A stretch of 64,000 nucleotides of DNA. Origin: Paenibacillus sp. G2S3 (lineage in GTDB: Bacteria > Bacillota > Bacilli > Paenibacillales > Paenibacillaceae). Position 1 is the stretch's first letter; every line of letters begins with the position of its first letter. Position numbers and translations under genes: made by a program. The DNA is taken from NCBI RefSeq assembly GCF_030123105.1, contig NZ_CP126095.1, forward strand, positions 1,054,001 through 1,118,000, in the 5' to 3' direction. Below the pieces are notes generated by a model that did no database searches, had not been told where the DNA came from, and worked only from the letters and a program-made list of their open reading frames with translations. Positions 34,223-43,374 of the stretch are shown piece after piece.

Positions 34223-35164
34223 ATGCCGATGCGTGAATACGGAGACGTTCCTAAGCTTTCCATTATCATCTGTACCTACAACAGAGCACCTTTATTGATC
34301 AAGACGCTTCAGTCACTTTTAAAGCTGGATCACTTAGAGCAGGCGGAGATCATTGTTGTGGATAATTGTTCCAAGGATGATACAGAAGCTTGCGTCAAAA
34401 AGTTTATAGGAAAGCATGGAGCTGATATAGATCTCCGCTACATGATGGAACCTATGCAGGGGCTTTCAGCGGCTAGAAATACAGGAATTCTGGCTTCCAA
34501 ATCGCCGCTGATTGCCTTTCTCGATGATGATGCGATACCTTGCCAGCGATGGATAACAACGATTGTCAGTACTTTCGAGAGTAAACCGGAGGTCATGGCT
34601 ATGGGAGGCAAAATCGCTCCTATATTCGAAAGTAAACGTCCGGACTGGTTGATTAAACCCTTTGAGCTTCCGTACACGATTGTTGATTTAGGTAGCCGGA
34701 TTAAGGAATATCCCAAGCAACTTCATCCTTGTGGGGCCAATATGGCGATGCGGAAGCTCGTATTCGACATCAGCCTTTTTCCCCTAGATTTAGGAAGAAA
34801 GGGTGATTCTCTACTCTCCGGTGAAGAGACCTGGTTATTCGGACAGATTCAAAAAGAAGGGCATTCCATCCTCTACCATCCGGAAATGGCGGTTGACCAT
34901 TTCGTTCCGGCGGCCCGTTTGACGGAAGATTGGATTATGAGGCGCTATTATAGCCAAGGTATCTCTAACGCTATGAAAAGCGAAGGACTAAAAGGCAAGC
35001 TGCTTCTAGTGGGAAAGACAGCCGCTAAGCTCGTGTATATTCTGGCTGATTCTATCCTCTCAAGAAGTAAAGGAAGAAGGCTTTTGAACAAATGCAGGCT
35101 GGAGAGTATTCGTGGAACGCTTCATATGATTCTTAATCGGGAGAGGCATTCCGCAGCGGGGTGA
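34223..35164 (+). CDS. Family 2 glycosyltransferase
   Basis: A 313-aa inverting GT-A enzyme acting on the lipid-linked EPS repeat. Motifs are 'LSIIICTYNRAPLLIKTLQSLL', 'IIVVDNCSKDDT', 'GLSAARNTGI' and the metal-binding FLDDDA near residue 98. 'GEETWLFGQIQKEG' holds the probable catalytic acid. Sugar specificity unknown. It follows the initiating transferase by 19 bases, so it may add the second sugar. Confidence 0.9.
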   Translation: MPMREYGDVPKLSIIICTYNRAPLLIKTLQSLLKLDHLEQAEIIVVDNCSKDDTEACVKKFIGKHGADIDLRYMMEPMQGLSAARNTGILASKSPLIAFLDDDAIPCQRWITTIVSTFESKPEVMAMGGKIAPIFESKRPDWLIKPFELPYTIVDLGSRIKEYPKQLHPCGANMAMRKLVFDISLFPLDLGRKGDSLLSGEETWLFGQIQKEGHSILYHPEMAVDHFVPAARLTEDWIMRRYYSQGISNAMKSEGLKGKLLLVGKTAAKLVYILADSILSRSKGRRLLNKCRLESIRGTLHMILNRERHSAAG

Positions 35165-35173
35165 GGGATTAAC

Positions 35174-36520
35174 ATGACAAATTTTGAGTGGGGCTCCAAA
35201 TTAAATGTTTTGCCATACGGGATGCTCTATCTCATGTCGGCCCTGTTCTTTGGAACGGCGGTCATCTACCAGCCGGTGATTGCGATAGCTGCCGTGCTTC
35301 TGATTATTTTGCTAGGAATCTCGATTTCACGGCCTGAACTGATCAGTTATTTCGTTCTAATCACGACAGCAATATCGATTAACTTTTTATATGATGGCAG
35401 CATGTTCGGAATGGAGATACTATCCCTTTATAAATTGGTTATCGTGATGCTGCTTGTTCCTTGTATTCTGGTCAATGGTTTGCGGTTTCGTCTGAGTCAC
35501 CCCTTGTGGGCAATGGTAGCGCTGCTGGTGATTACCTTTGGATCTTCGATTTGGCTGCCGGAAATGACCTCATCCATTGCTGTTAAAGCTTTTATCGGTC
35601 TATCCATTCCATTCGTATTTTTATTAATCAACTGGAAAAAGAATGTAGCCGAGCTGCAAATCAAAATTATCTGTATGCTTCCCCTTGTTAGTGTAGTGGT
35701 TGGTTTGTTGCTGCAGCTTGCGCATGTTCATAATTTTCTCAACATCGAGTATACAGGCGCTGTACGGATTCAGGGGGCTAATATTCCTGCGCATCTAGCG
35801 ATGCTGGCCTTTATGGGAGTAGCGATTCCATTTATAGAGGTGAAGCGGAATCCGCAGCAAGCACGCTTTTTCTATATCATGTTAGTTCTAAATTTCTTTA
35901 TCTTGATTGGAACAGGAACAAGAGGGCCTATATTGGCACTTGGACTTACCGTTCTCTATTACTTCTATGATATTCTTCGTCAATATTTGAAGGGCAGAAC
36001 CTATCTGCTAATTCCGTTGTTGGGTGCATTTTTCCTAATTGTAGTCGCTGTCTTTTGGCAGCTCGATAATTTTGAGAAACGTTCCTTTGAGAGACAGACA
36101 GATACGGCTGTAGATTTATCAGGAAGGTCGGAGGCATGGGAGTATTTCTTGAACAAAGCTGCAGATTCTCCTTGGTCTGGTAGAGGGCTTGGTGCAGTTA
36201 CGGTAGCAAATGATGGAACATTGTACAAAGGTTTTGTGGTTCCGCACAACGAGTATATCCGCTTTTACTTCGATGGGGGATATATTGGCGCTATTCTGTT
36301 GATGTTCTCTTTATTGGCTGTATTTATTCTGGTGTACAGAGCATTGGCTCCACCGATCAAACCTTATTATCTGTTATTTATTGCAGCGTTTTTAATCTAC
36401 TCATTCTCTGATAACACGCTGTCGACGGTCCAATTTATTATTCCGTTCTGTTGGTACCTGAACTGCCTGTATCGATCTTCACAGCCAACCGATTCCCCAC
36501 AAAAAGAAGTGATACGATGA
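35174..36520 (+). CDS. Wzy-like/O-antigen-ligase family membrane protein 1
   Basis: A 448-aa protein with ten or more membrane segments. A large external loop holds 'SGRSEAWEYFLNKAADSPWSGRGLGAV' and 'VPHNEYIRFYFDGGYIG', matching the Wzy_C/O-antigen ligase pattern (Arg and His). It should polymerise EPS repeat units or join chains to an acceptor. A second such protein lies at 37287. It overlaps the next gene by ATGA. Confidence 0.85.
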   Translation: MTNFEWGSKLNVLPYGMLYLMSALFFGTAVIYQPVIAIAAVLLIILLGISISRPELISYFVLITTAISINFLYDGSMFGMEILSLYKLVIVMLLVPCILVNGLRFRLSHPLWAMVALLVITFGSSIWLPEMTSSIAVKAFIGLSIPFVFLLINWKKNVAELQIKIICMLPLVSVVVGLLLQLAHVHNFLNIEYTGAVRIQGANIPAHLAMLAFMGVAIPFIEVKRNPQQARFFYIMLVLNFFILIGTGTRGPILALGLTVLYYFYDILRQYLKGRTYLLIPLLGAFFLIVVAVFWQLDNFEKRSFERQTDTAVDLSGRSEAWEYFLNKAADSPWSGRGLGAVTVANDGTLYKGFVVPHNEYIRFYFDGGYIGAILLMFSLLAVFILVYRALAPPIKPYYLLFIAAFLIYSFSDNTLSTVQFIIPFCWYLNCLYRSSQPTDSPQKEVIR

Positions 36521-37290
36521 ATCAAGTGAATATGTTCGATGTCAATTTTGATAACTATGATTTCATGGATTTGCTTGATTACATTGATAAAACCATTCAG
36601 GAGAGGAATCAGTCTTATATCCTCACTTGCAATGTAGATCATGTGATCAAGCTTCGTAAGGATAAAGAATTTCAAACGGTATATTCGAAGGCAGGGGCAG
36701 TTGTTGCTGACGGAATGCCACTGATCTGGGCATCCAAAATGCTAGGCAAGCCGCTTAAGCAGAAGGTATCCGGCGCGGATCTATTTAATCGATTGGGCAA
36801 CGCCTTTGAGCAAAGGAAGTACCGGCTGTTCTTCTTAGGCTCAGCTGAAGGTGTGGCGGAACGGGCAGCAATGAATCTGAAAACAGCACATCCCGGAATA
36901 AATGTGGTTGGCTGTTATTCTCCATCCTATGGATTCGAGCACAATGAGGAGGAGAATGAACGCATTATAGAGATGCTGACAGAGTGCCAGCCAGATATCG
37001 TGTTTGTTGGTGTAGGAGCGCCTAAGCAGGAAAAGTGGATTTATCGCCACTATACCTCTTATCAAGCTCCGATATCGATCGGAGTGGGAGCGACCTTTGA
37101 TTTTATGTCAGGATCAGTGAAACGAGCACCCAGCTTCATGCAGAAAACAGGGTTCGAATGGTTCTGGCGGCTTAGCCAGGAGCCGGGCCGGCTCTGGAAA
37201 AGATATCTTGTGGACGATGCACAATTTCTACTTTTATTACTTAAGGAACTGCGTAAGCGGGATAAGGTGAAGGAAGGAGGCTTGGAATGA
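36517..37290 (+). CDS. WecG/TagA/CpsF-family glycosyltransferase
   Basis: A 257-aa GT26 enzyme; relatives transfer N-acetylmannosamine or its uronic acid, or Glc/Gal, to lipid-linked acceptors. Motifs are 'TCNVDHVIKLRKD', 'VVADGMPLIWASKMLGKPLKQKVSGADLF', 'FFLGSAEGVAERAA' and 'VGVGAPKQEKWIYRH' followed by 'GVGATFDFMSGSVKRAP'. The start ATG overlaps the upstream stop (ATGA) with only a weak AGAAGTGA site, which points to coupling. The frame upstream of 36517 is inside the Wzy-like gene. Confidence 0.92.
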   Translation: MNQVNMFDVNFDNYDFMDLLDYIDKTIQERNQSYILTCNVDHVIKLRKDKEFQTVYSKAGAVVADGMPLIWASKMLGKPLKQKVSGADLFNRLGNAFEQRKYRLFFLGSAEGVAERAAMNLKTAHPGINVVGCYSPSYGFEHNEEENERIIEMLTECQPDIVFVGVGAPKQEKWIYRHYTSYQAPISIGVGATFDFMSGSVKRAPSFMQKTGFEWFWRLSQEPGRLWKRYLVDDAQFLLLLLKELRKRDKVKEGGLE

Positions 37291-38765
37291 GTGTATTTAC
37301 GCCCCCATCACTCAGGTTCATCAAGACGGCTGGATTAATAGGGGGGACTGCTGCTGTAGGTGTCTCTCTTCCGCTGATCATCGGCTTCTCCAGTGCGATG
37401 CTAAGTTCATCGAACAGTCTGCAGGGAGCCATTCTCTCAGCCATCCTATTCCCGGCTTTCTTACTAGCCATACTTAGACCGAAAATGCTGGTTGCTTATA
37501 CCTTGCTAATCTGGGCAGTAGCTCCAGAGCTACGCCGCATTGCTGACTGGTCAGAAGGAGTGTATCACTCTGTATCCTTGCTGAGTTTAGCCCCCTTGTT
37601 AACCGGTGTAACCTTGATTATTCCGTTGCTGAAGGAGATTCACAATATTCAAAAATCCTCCACGCGGATCATGTTAATGTTCGCAGTAGCGCTGGGTTAT
37701 GGTGCTTTAATCGGTTTGGCTAAGAATGGCATGGGCTCAGTTTATGACTTAGCGAGTTATATTGTGCCACTGCTGTTATTGCCGTACTTCGCCGTCACGA
37801 AGTTCAAGCCGAAGGATATCGACCGACTGCTTACCGCTTTTGCCAATATTGCTGTCCTAGTTGCCATTTACGGGATTGTCCAGTATTTGACGGTGCCACC
37901 TTGGGATGTGTTCTGGATGAAACATGCGGACATGATGTCCATCGGGAATCCATATCCATTGGAAATTCGAGTGTTCTCCACACTCAACTCGCCAGGTCCA
38001 GCTGCAACATTCTTAGCATTTGCTTTAGTTCCAATGATTCTGGAGAAAAAATGGCGGGGAACACTGCGCTGGATTGGTGTTCTGTTGGTGGTAATCTGCC
38101 TGCTGACCACTTTAGTCCGCGCGGCATGGCTGATTCTTCTGGTGATGCTGCTCATGTATATTGGAACCTCTCCCTCTAAGGGAAAGTGGAAAACCTTGAT
38201 CCAGTTAGTTTTTGTGGCTGCTGCGTTGTTCTGGGTTGTGCCTAAATTGCCTGGTGCTGAAGGACTGGTCGCTAGGGTAGAGACACTTTCTTCTGTTCAG
38301 GAAGATCATTCTTATAATGAACGGTTAAGCTTATGGCAAAACATGCTGCCGATGGTCGCTGCCAATCCAGTAGGTCAGGGAATTGGCAGTGTCGGTCAAG
38401 GGACTAAGCTTGGCAACGGCGGCGAGCTTGGAGAGTACGGAATTATGGATAACGGAGTTATCGCCTTACTGCTTACCTTTGGTGTTCTGGGTGCTGTTTT
38501 CTTCTTCGGGGCTTTAGGCGCAGTTGTCAAACAGATATTCACTAGAGTAATCAGCAAGGACCAATTGCAGCCATACGCCCGACTCGCGCTAGCTACTTGG
38601 ACCGGTGCGATAGTCAGTCTGGTGTCAGATAATGGGTTTCCCGGACTCAAGGGATACTTAATCTGGATGCTGATCGGTCTTGGCCTCAGCGCAAGGGAGA
38701 TTACTCAAAGTAGAAGGAAGGGAACACCATATGCAGCAGTTGAATGCAAAGTCTCTCCCCACTAG
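37287..38765 (+). CDS. Wzy-like/O-antigen-ligase family membrane protein 2
   Basis: A 492-aa polytopic protein with the long loop 'EDHSYNERLSLWQNMLPMVAANPVGQGIGSVGQGTKLGNGG' and following DNG, the O-antigen-ligase pattern. It is not closely similar to the protein at 35174. One may be the polymerase and the other a ligase, or each may serve a different product. It overlaps its upstream neighbour by ATGA and its downstream neighbour by 35 bases. Confidence 0.83.
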   Translation: MSVFTPPSLRFIKTAGLIGGTAAVGVSLPLIIGFSSAMLSSSNSLQGAILSAILFPAFLLAILRPKMLVAYTLLIWAVAPELRRIADWSEGVYHSVSLLSLAPLLTGVTLIIPLLKEIHNIQKSSTRIMLMFAVALGYGALIGLAKNGMGSVYDLASYIVPLLLLPYFAVTKFKPKDIDRLLTAFANIAVLVAIYGIVQYLTVPPWDVFWMKHADMMSIGNPYPLEIRVFSTLNSPGPAATFLAFALVPMILEKKWRGTLRWIGVLLVVICLLTTLVRAAWLILLVMLLMYIGTSPSKGKWKTLIQLVFVAAALFWVVPKLPGAEGLVARVETLSSVQEDHSYNERLSLWQNMLPMVAANPVGQGIGSVGQGTKLGNGGELGEYGIMDNGVIALLLTFGVLGAVFFFGALGAVVKQIFTRVISKDQLQPYARLALATWTGAIVSLVSDNGFPGLKGYLIWMLIGLGLSAREITQSRRKGTPYAAVECKVSPH

Positions 38766-40116
38766 AACAATCTGGTCATCTTTTAGACTGTTCGCAAAAA
38801 GTAAGGACAACAGCTCGGCAGCCGTAAAAACTATGTTTGTCAGTGTCATGATCCTACTGATTAACATGTTAACGGGTGTACTGACCGCCCGTTATCTTGG
38901 ACCGGCAGGACGTGGGGAACAGACGGCAATGATTAACTGGTCACAGTTTCTGGCGTTTAGCATGAGTTTTGGGATTCCATCAGCTCTGATTTATAACGCT
39001 AAGAAAAACCCGGAGGATGCCGGAGTGCTTTATCGAATGGCATTGCTGCTCGGTATCATTTTTGGGGTCATAGCAATGATTATAGGCATAGTGGTCTTAC
39101 CCTATTGGCTGAAATCCTTCAGTCCGGAGGTTGTGACCTTTGCCCAGTGGTCAATGATTCTGTGTCCGATTATAGTGATCTCTCAAATTAACAATGCAGC
39201 TTTTCAATTCAGAGGTGAATACAAGAGGTTTAATTGGATTCGTTATCTAGTTCCATTGCTAACCCTAACGATAATCGGGATATTGATCGCACTGGATCGG
39301 ATGAATCCTTTTACAACTGCAATTGCCTATCTCCTTCCGGGAGCGCCGCTGTTTATCGGAATGGCGATTTCCTTGCTGCGCACCTATAAGGTGAAGATGA
39401 GAGGAGCCTTTCAGAATTTAAAAAGATTGTTCACTTACGGGCTAGGTTCCTACGGCAATGATTTGCTTGGCAATTTCTCTTATTATATCGATCAGATCGT
39501 GATTGCTGGCTTGCTAAGACCTGCTGATTTGGGGCTGTATGTAGTGGCAGTGAGTTTGTCGCGGATGGTTAATTTTTTCTCAAGCTCGATTACTATCGTA
39601 CTGTTTCCCAAGGCCTCTGAGCTGTCAAAAGAACAGGCAGTTGAGTTAACATTCAAAGCCTTTCGAATTAGTACGACCTTCACCATGCTTGGAGGAGTAG
39701 TCCTGATGCTCTTAGCCCCTTTAGTGATTCCGCTGATGTACGGCAAAGATTTCAACGCGGCATTAACCGTGTTTCGCCTGCTGCTCCTTGAAGTGACCAT
39801 TAGCGGAGGGACGATCATTCTGGCGCAGGCCTTTATGGCGTTAGGCAAGCCAAAAGTTGTTTCGATGCTTCAAGGTTTTGGCTTACTCTTGGTTATCCCA
39901 ATGTTGTTCTTGCTCATCCCTAAATTTGGCTTACTCGGAGCAGGGATAGCGATGCTGTCATCAGCAATCCTGCGATTCTTCTTCATTGTTCTCAATATAA
40001 AGTACACCTTGAAAGTTAAACTTCCCCGGCTGCTCATTACCCGGGAGGACATCCAGTGGATGAAGACGACGATGAATTCTTACATTCGCAAGAAACCGAT
40101 GGATATGAATGGATAA
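38731..40116 (+). CDS. Wzx-type polysaccharide flippase
   Basis: A 461-aa MOP-superfamily transporter with about 12-14 membrane segments that flips the lipid-linked repeat across the membrane. 'INMLTGVLTARYLGPAGRGEQTAMI' near the N-terminus and 'SYGNDLLGNFSYYIDQIVIAGLL' are typical. The start at 38731 is set by GGAAGGGA (38716-38723); the reading frame upstream lies inside the preceding gene. Confidence 0.9.
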   Translation: MQQLNAKSLPTRTIWSSFRLFAKSKDNSSAAVKTMFVSVMILLINMLTGVLTARYLGPAGRGEQTAMINWSQFLAFSMSFGIPSALIYNAKKNPEDAGVLYRMALLLGIIFGVIAMIIGIVVLPYWLKSFSPEVVTFAQWSMILCPIIVISQINNAAFQFRGEYKRFNWIRYLVPLLTLTIIGILIALDRMNPFTTAIAYLLPGAPLFIGMAISLLRTYKVKMRGAFQNLKRLFTYGLGSYGNDLLGNFSYYIDQIVIAGLLRPADLGLYVVAVSLSRMVNFFSSSITIVLFPKASELSKEQAVELTFKAFRISTTFTMLGGVVLMLLAPLVIPLMYGKDFNAALTVFRLLLLEVTISGGTIILAQAFMALGKPKVVSMLQGFGLLLVIPMLFLLIPKFGLLGAGIAMLSSAILRFFFIVLNIKYTLKVKLPRLLITREDIQWMKTTMNSYIRKKPMDMNG

Positions 40117-40142
40117 TGCGAAAGACAAAGGAGGAAACCTTC

Positions 40143-41000
40143 ATGGATTCAGTAAAAAGCGTGGTAGGCGGCCCAGGCAATTATCCAATATCGGCTGTCA
40201 TCATCGCTCAGGATGACGAAGTTCGAATATCTAAGGCCATACAATCCTGCAGGTTATTCGCCGACGAGGTGGTTGTGATTGACGGAGGCAGCAAAGACGG
40301 GACAGTTCAGCTTTCCGAAAGCTTGAATTGTCGTGTATACGTCAACCCATGGCCCGGATATGCGAAACAGAGGGAGTTCGGAGTAGAACGCGCGGTTCAT
40401 GATTGGGTCTTCCTTATTGATACTGACGAAGTGGTCAGCGACGAGTTGGCCGCAAGTATTCTTGAACTGAAACCGGGGCTTATGGATCAATCGGTGGCCT
40501 ATTCTATCTACCGGATCGGTGATTTTATGGGCAGATGGCTGGATCGTGGCGAATACCTAGTGCGCCTTTACAACCGCAAAGCGTATGGAATTCGAAACAG
40601 CTTGGTGCACGAGATGCCCGAGGTCTCTGAAGAGCGAACCATACGTTTGACAGGAACCCTCTGGCATTATGGTTACCGCAGTATTAACGATCATGTGGCA
40701 CGTTTCAATAAGTATACTGACTTGGAAGCTGAAAGTGCGTATGCCAAGGGCAAACGATTTCGGGTCAGTCATCTGCTGTTAAGACCGCCAGCCCGTTTCC
40801 TGCAAAAGTATTTCTTACACGGTTTGTTCAAGAAGGGAATGTCAGGTTTCGGTGTATCCGTATTCTGGGTCATGTATGAATTCATGGTCGGCTTCAAGCA
40901 TTACGAATTAATTAGATCGGGAAAGCTGACTCAGCACAATGCGCAGACGAGTCAGACCGAGAAGGAGAATAAAGGAGAGAGAAGCTATGCCGTACAGTGA
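40143..41000 (+). CDS. Family 2 glycosyltransferase (WaaE/KdtX-like)
   Basis: A 285-aa GT-A enzyme with 'ISAVIIAQDDEVRISKAIQSC', 'DEVVVIDGGSKDGTVQ' and the metal-binding FLIDTDEV near residue 98. The family adds Glc or similar sugars to lipid-linked acceptors. A C-terminal hydrophobic stretch may touch the membrane. The start at 40143 follows AAAGGAGGAAA. It overlaps the next gene by 14 bases. Confidence 0.9.
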   Translation: MDSVKSVVGGPGNYPISAVIIAQDDEVRISKAIQSCRLFADEVVVIDGGSKDGTVQLSESLNCRVYVNPWPGYAKQREFGVERAVHDWVFLIDTDEVVSDELAASILELKPGLMDQSVAYSIYRIGDFMGRWLDRGEYLVRLYNRKAYGIRNSLVHEMPEVSEERTIRLTGTLWHYGYRSINDHVARFNKYTDLEAESAYAKGKRFRVSHLLLRPPARFLQKYFLHGLFKKGMSGFGVSVFWVMYEFMVGFKHYELIRSGKLTQHNAQTSQTEKENKGERSYAVQ

Positions 41001-42174
41001 CGGATTGAACATTATGACGACTGGCCTTAGCTGGCCGTCGCTACAGCCGGGTGGGCTTAACACGTATTTCAAATCCGTTTGCGAGCAACTCTCCTCACGT
41101 AATCGGGTGCATGCGCTGATTTGCAGTCAAGAAACGCCTGCTACCCCTGAGGAATTGATTATTCACAATGCCGGAGATCCAAAAGATGGGATCTGGAAAC
41201 GTAAGGATGCTTTCCAGCGTAAGGCGGCCGATCTGATGGGAGAGGGTAGTGGCCGTATAGATATTTTATACACTCACTTTGCTCCTTATGGTATTGGTCC
41301 AGCACTGGAAGCAAAGAAACGTGGGATTCCTGTAGTGATGACTTTTCATGGCCCATGGAATGAAGAAATGAAAATCGAAGGCCAAGGTATTAAGCATCGG
41401 GTCAAAACAACCATTGCCAAATCCATTGAACATAGAGCCTATAAGCTAGCGGATAAGTTCATCGTGCTTAGTGAGACGTTCCGCGACATTCTCCATAAGC
41501 TGCACGGAGTGCCTCTACACAAAATTATAGTGATTCCAGGAGCAGCTAATGTGGAACGTTTTATTCCCGCTACGAATCGATTGGCGATTCGCCGAAGCTT
41601 AAATTTACCTGAGGGAGCAACAACCGTGCTGACTGTCCGGCGGTTGGTCAATCGGATGGGACTACTACAGCTGCTTGAAGCCTGGAAGCAAGTTGCGGAG
41701 CGTTTCCCGAATGCAATTCTGCTGATTGGTGGTAAAGGGCCGTTGCGAGGAGAACTGGAAGAAAAGATCGCCGATTATGGCTTAAGCAATAAGGTAAGAC
41801 TGCTAGGCTACATTCCCGATCATGAGCTAGTCTCTTATTATCAGGCAGCGGATATGTTCGTGGTTCCCTCACAGGCATTGGAGGGCTTTGGTTTGATTAC
41901 CGTTGAAGCTTTATCTTCAGGATTGCCAGTGATGGCTACACCGATTGGCGGCAATAAGGAAATTTTGCAAGGCTTCCGGCCGGAATTGCTATTTAAGAGT
42001 TCAAGTAGTGACCACATGGCCGAAGGTATGATCCATATGCTTAGCAATCGAAAGCTGCTTCCAAGCCGGGATGAATGTAGAGAGCATGTACTGGAGAGAT
42101 ATACCTGGGAGCATGTTACGGATCAAGTAGAATCCGTGTTCCTGCAAGCCTTAGGAGAGGAGGTGACCACGTAA
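40987..42174 (+). CDS. GT4-family glycosyltransferase A
   Basis: A 395-aa retaining GT-B enzyme. N-terminal acceptor domain opens with 'MTTGLSWPSLQPGGLNTYFKSVCEQLS'. The donor domain holds the EX7E motif in EGFGLITVEALSSGLP and 'PIGGNKEIL'. The start at 40987 follows AAAGGAGAG. Stop and next start overlap as TAATG. Sugar not inferable. Confidence 0.9.
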   Translation: MPYSDGLNIMTTGLSWPSLQPGGLNTYFKSVCEQLSSRNRVHALICSQETPATPEELIIHNAGDPKDGIWKRKDAFQRKAADLMGEGSGRIDILYTHFAPYGIGPALEAKKRGIPVVMTFHGPWNEEMKIEGQGIKHRVKTTIAKSIEHRAYKLADKFIVLSETFRDILHKLHGVPLHKIIVIPGAANVERFIPATNRLAIRRSLNLPEGATTVLTVRRLVNRMGLLQLLEAWKQVAERFPNAILLIGGKGPLRGELEEKIADYGLSNKVRLLGYIPDHELVSYYQAADMFVVPSQALEGFGLITVEALSSGLPVMATPIGGNKEILQGFRPELLFKSSSSDHMAEGMIHMLSNRKLLPSRDECREHVLERYTWEHVTDQVESVFLQALGEEVTT

Positions 42175-43313
42175 TGCTTAGAGTGGCCTATATAGATCAC
42201 ACTGCTAAATGGAGTGGTGGAGAAGTTGCCCTGTTTAACATCCTTACCCATATTGGAGAACAGATTGATCCGCTGGTAATCCTGGCTGAGGATGGTGCGC
42301 TGGCTGAACGGCTACGTGAAAATGGGATGGATGTCCGTATTATTGCGCTGGATGAGAGTATCAGAAGTCGGGGGAGAAATGCAGTCAACTTGGGAGCACC
42401 TGCTGCAGCCTTCAAGCTGTTGGCTTATGGCCGCAAGCTTGCGCCGCTCTTAAAAGCGGAGAAGGTAGATTGCGTGCACACCAATTCCCTGAAATCTGCA
42501 TTATACGGAGCCATCGCTGCAAAAATAGCGGGCGTTCCATTGATCTGGCACATCCGGGATCATATTGGAGCTCCCTATTTAAAGCCTATCGTTGCCAAAG
42601 GCATTCGTTTGCTGTCGCGCCTGCTCCCCAATGGAGTCATCGCGAATTCACATTCTACGCTGAATGCTTTGGAGCTGCCTCGATCGAAAAAAACGCTGGT
42701 CGTATACTCCGCATTCGCTAAAGCGATTGGTAATGGGATCGGCATGCGGGACCAGAAGGATTTCAACGTATTGCTAGTTGGTCGATTGGCGCATTGGAAG
42801 GGTCAGCATATTGTGCTGGAAGCCGCAAAAAGCTTTAAGAACGAACCTCGTGTGAAGTTCTGGCTGGCCGGAGACGCTCTGTTTGGAGAAGAGGCTTATA
42901 AGCAGGAATTGCTTCAAAAGATAAAAAACGACGAGCTTACTAATGTAAGCATGCTAGGGCATGTGGATGATATTCAGGGCCTTATGAATACTGCTGATTT
43001 ACTGATTCACACTTCGGTAACTCCTGAGCCTTTTGGCCAAGTTATCGTTGAAGGAATGGCAGCGGGATTGCCGGTGATCGCCTCCAATGAAGGCGGGCCG
43101 GTAGAAATTGTAGTTCAAGGTGAGACAGGGCTACTGATAGAGCCTGGTGACGCGGCGATACTAGCAGACTCCATTAAATGGATGCTGGATCACCCAGAGG
43201 AAAGACGGCGGATGGCGGACAATGGGATGAAACGAGTGAAAGAGCATTTTGTTATCGAGAATACGGTCAAGGACATCGTTGACTACTATAAAGGTTTGTT
43301 GGCGGGCACCTGA
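42174..43313 (+). CDS. GT4-family glycosyltransferase B
   Basis: A 379-aa GT-B enzyme with 'DHTAKWSGGEVALFNILTHI' at the N-terminus, 'LLVGRLAHWKGQHIVLEAAKSF' at the domain switch and the EX7E motif in EPFGQVIVEGMAAGLPVIA. It starts within the upstream stop (TAATG) with GGAGAGGAGG ahead. Confidence 0.92.
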   Translation: MLRVAYIDHTAKWSGGEVALFNILTHIGEQIDPLVILAEDGALAERLRENGMDVRIIALDESIRSRGRNAVNLGAPAAAFKLLAYGRKLAPLLKAEKVDCVHTNSLKSALYGAIAAKIAGVPLIWHIRDHIGAPYLKPIVAKGIRLLSRLLPNGVIANSHSTLNALELPRSKKTLVVYSAFAKAIGNGIGMRDQKDFNVLLVGRLAHWKGQHIVLEAAKSFKNEPRVKFWLAGDALFGEEAYKQELLQKIKNDELTNVSMLGHVDDIQGLMNTADLLIHTSVTPEPFGQVIVEGMAAGLPVIASNEGGPVEIVVQGETGLLIEPGDAAILADSIKWMLDHPEERRRMADNGMKRVKEHFVIENTVKDIVDYYKGLLAGT

Positions 43314-43374
43314 CAGATGATATGACGCGGTAATTCTGAAGATGATGCTCCATAAAACTTTGAGGATGATTCAC

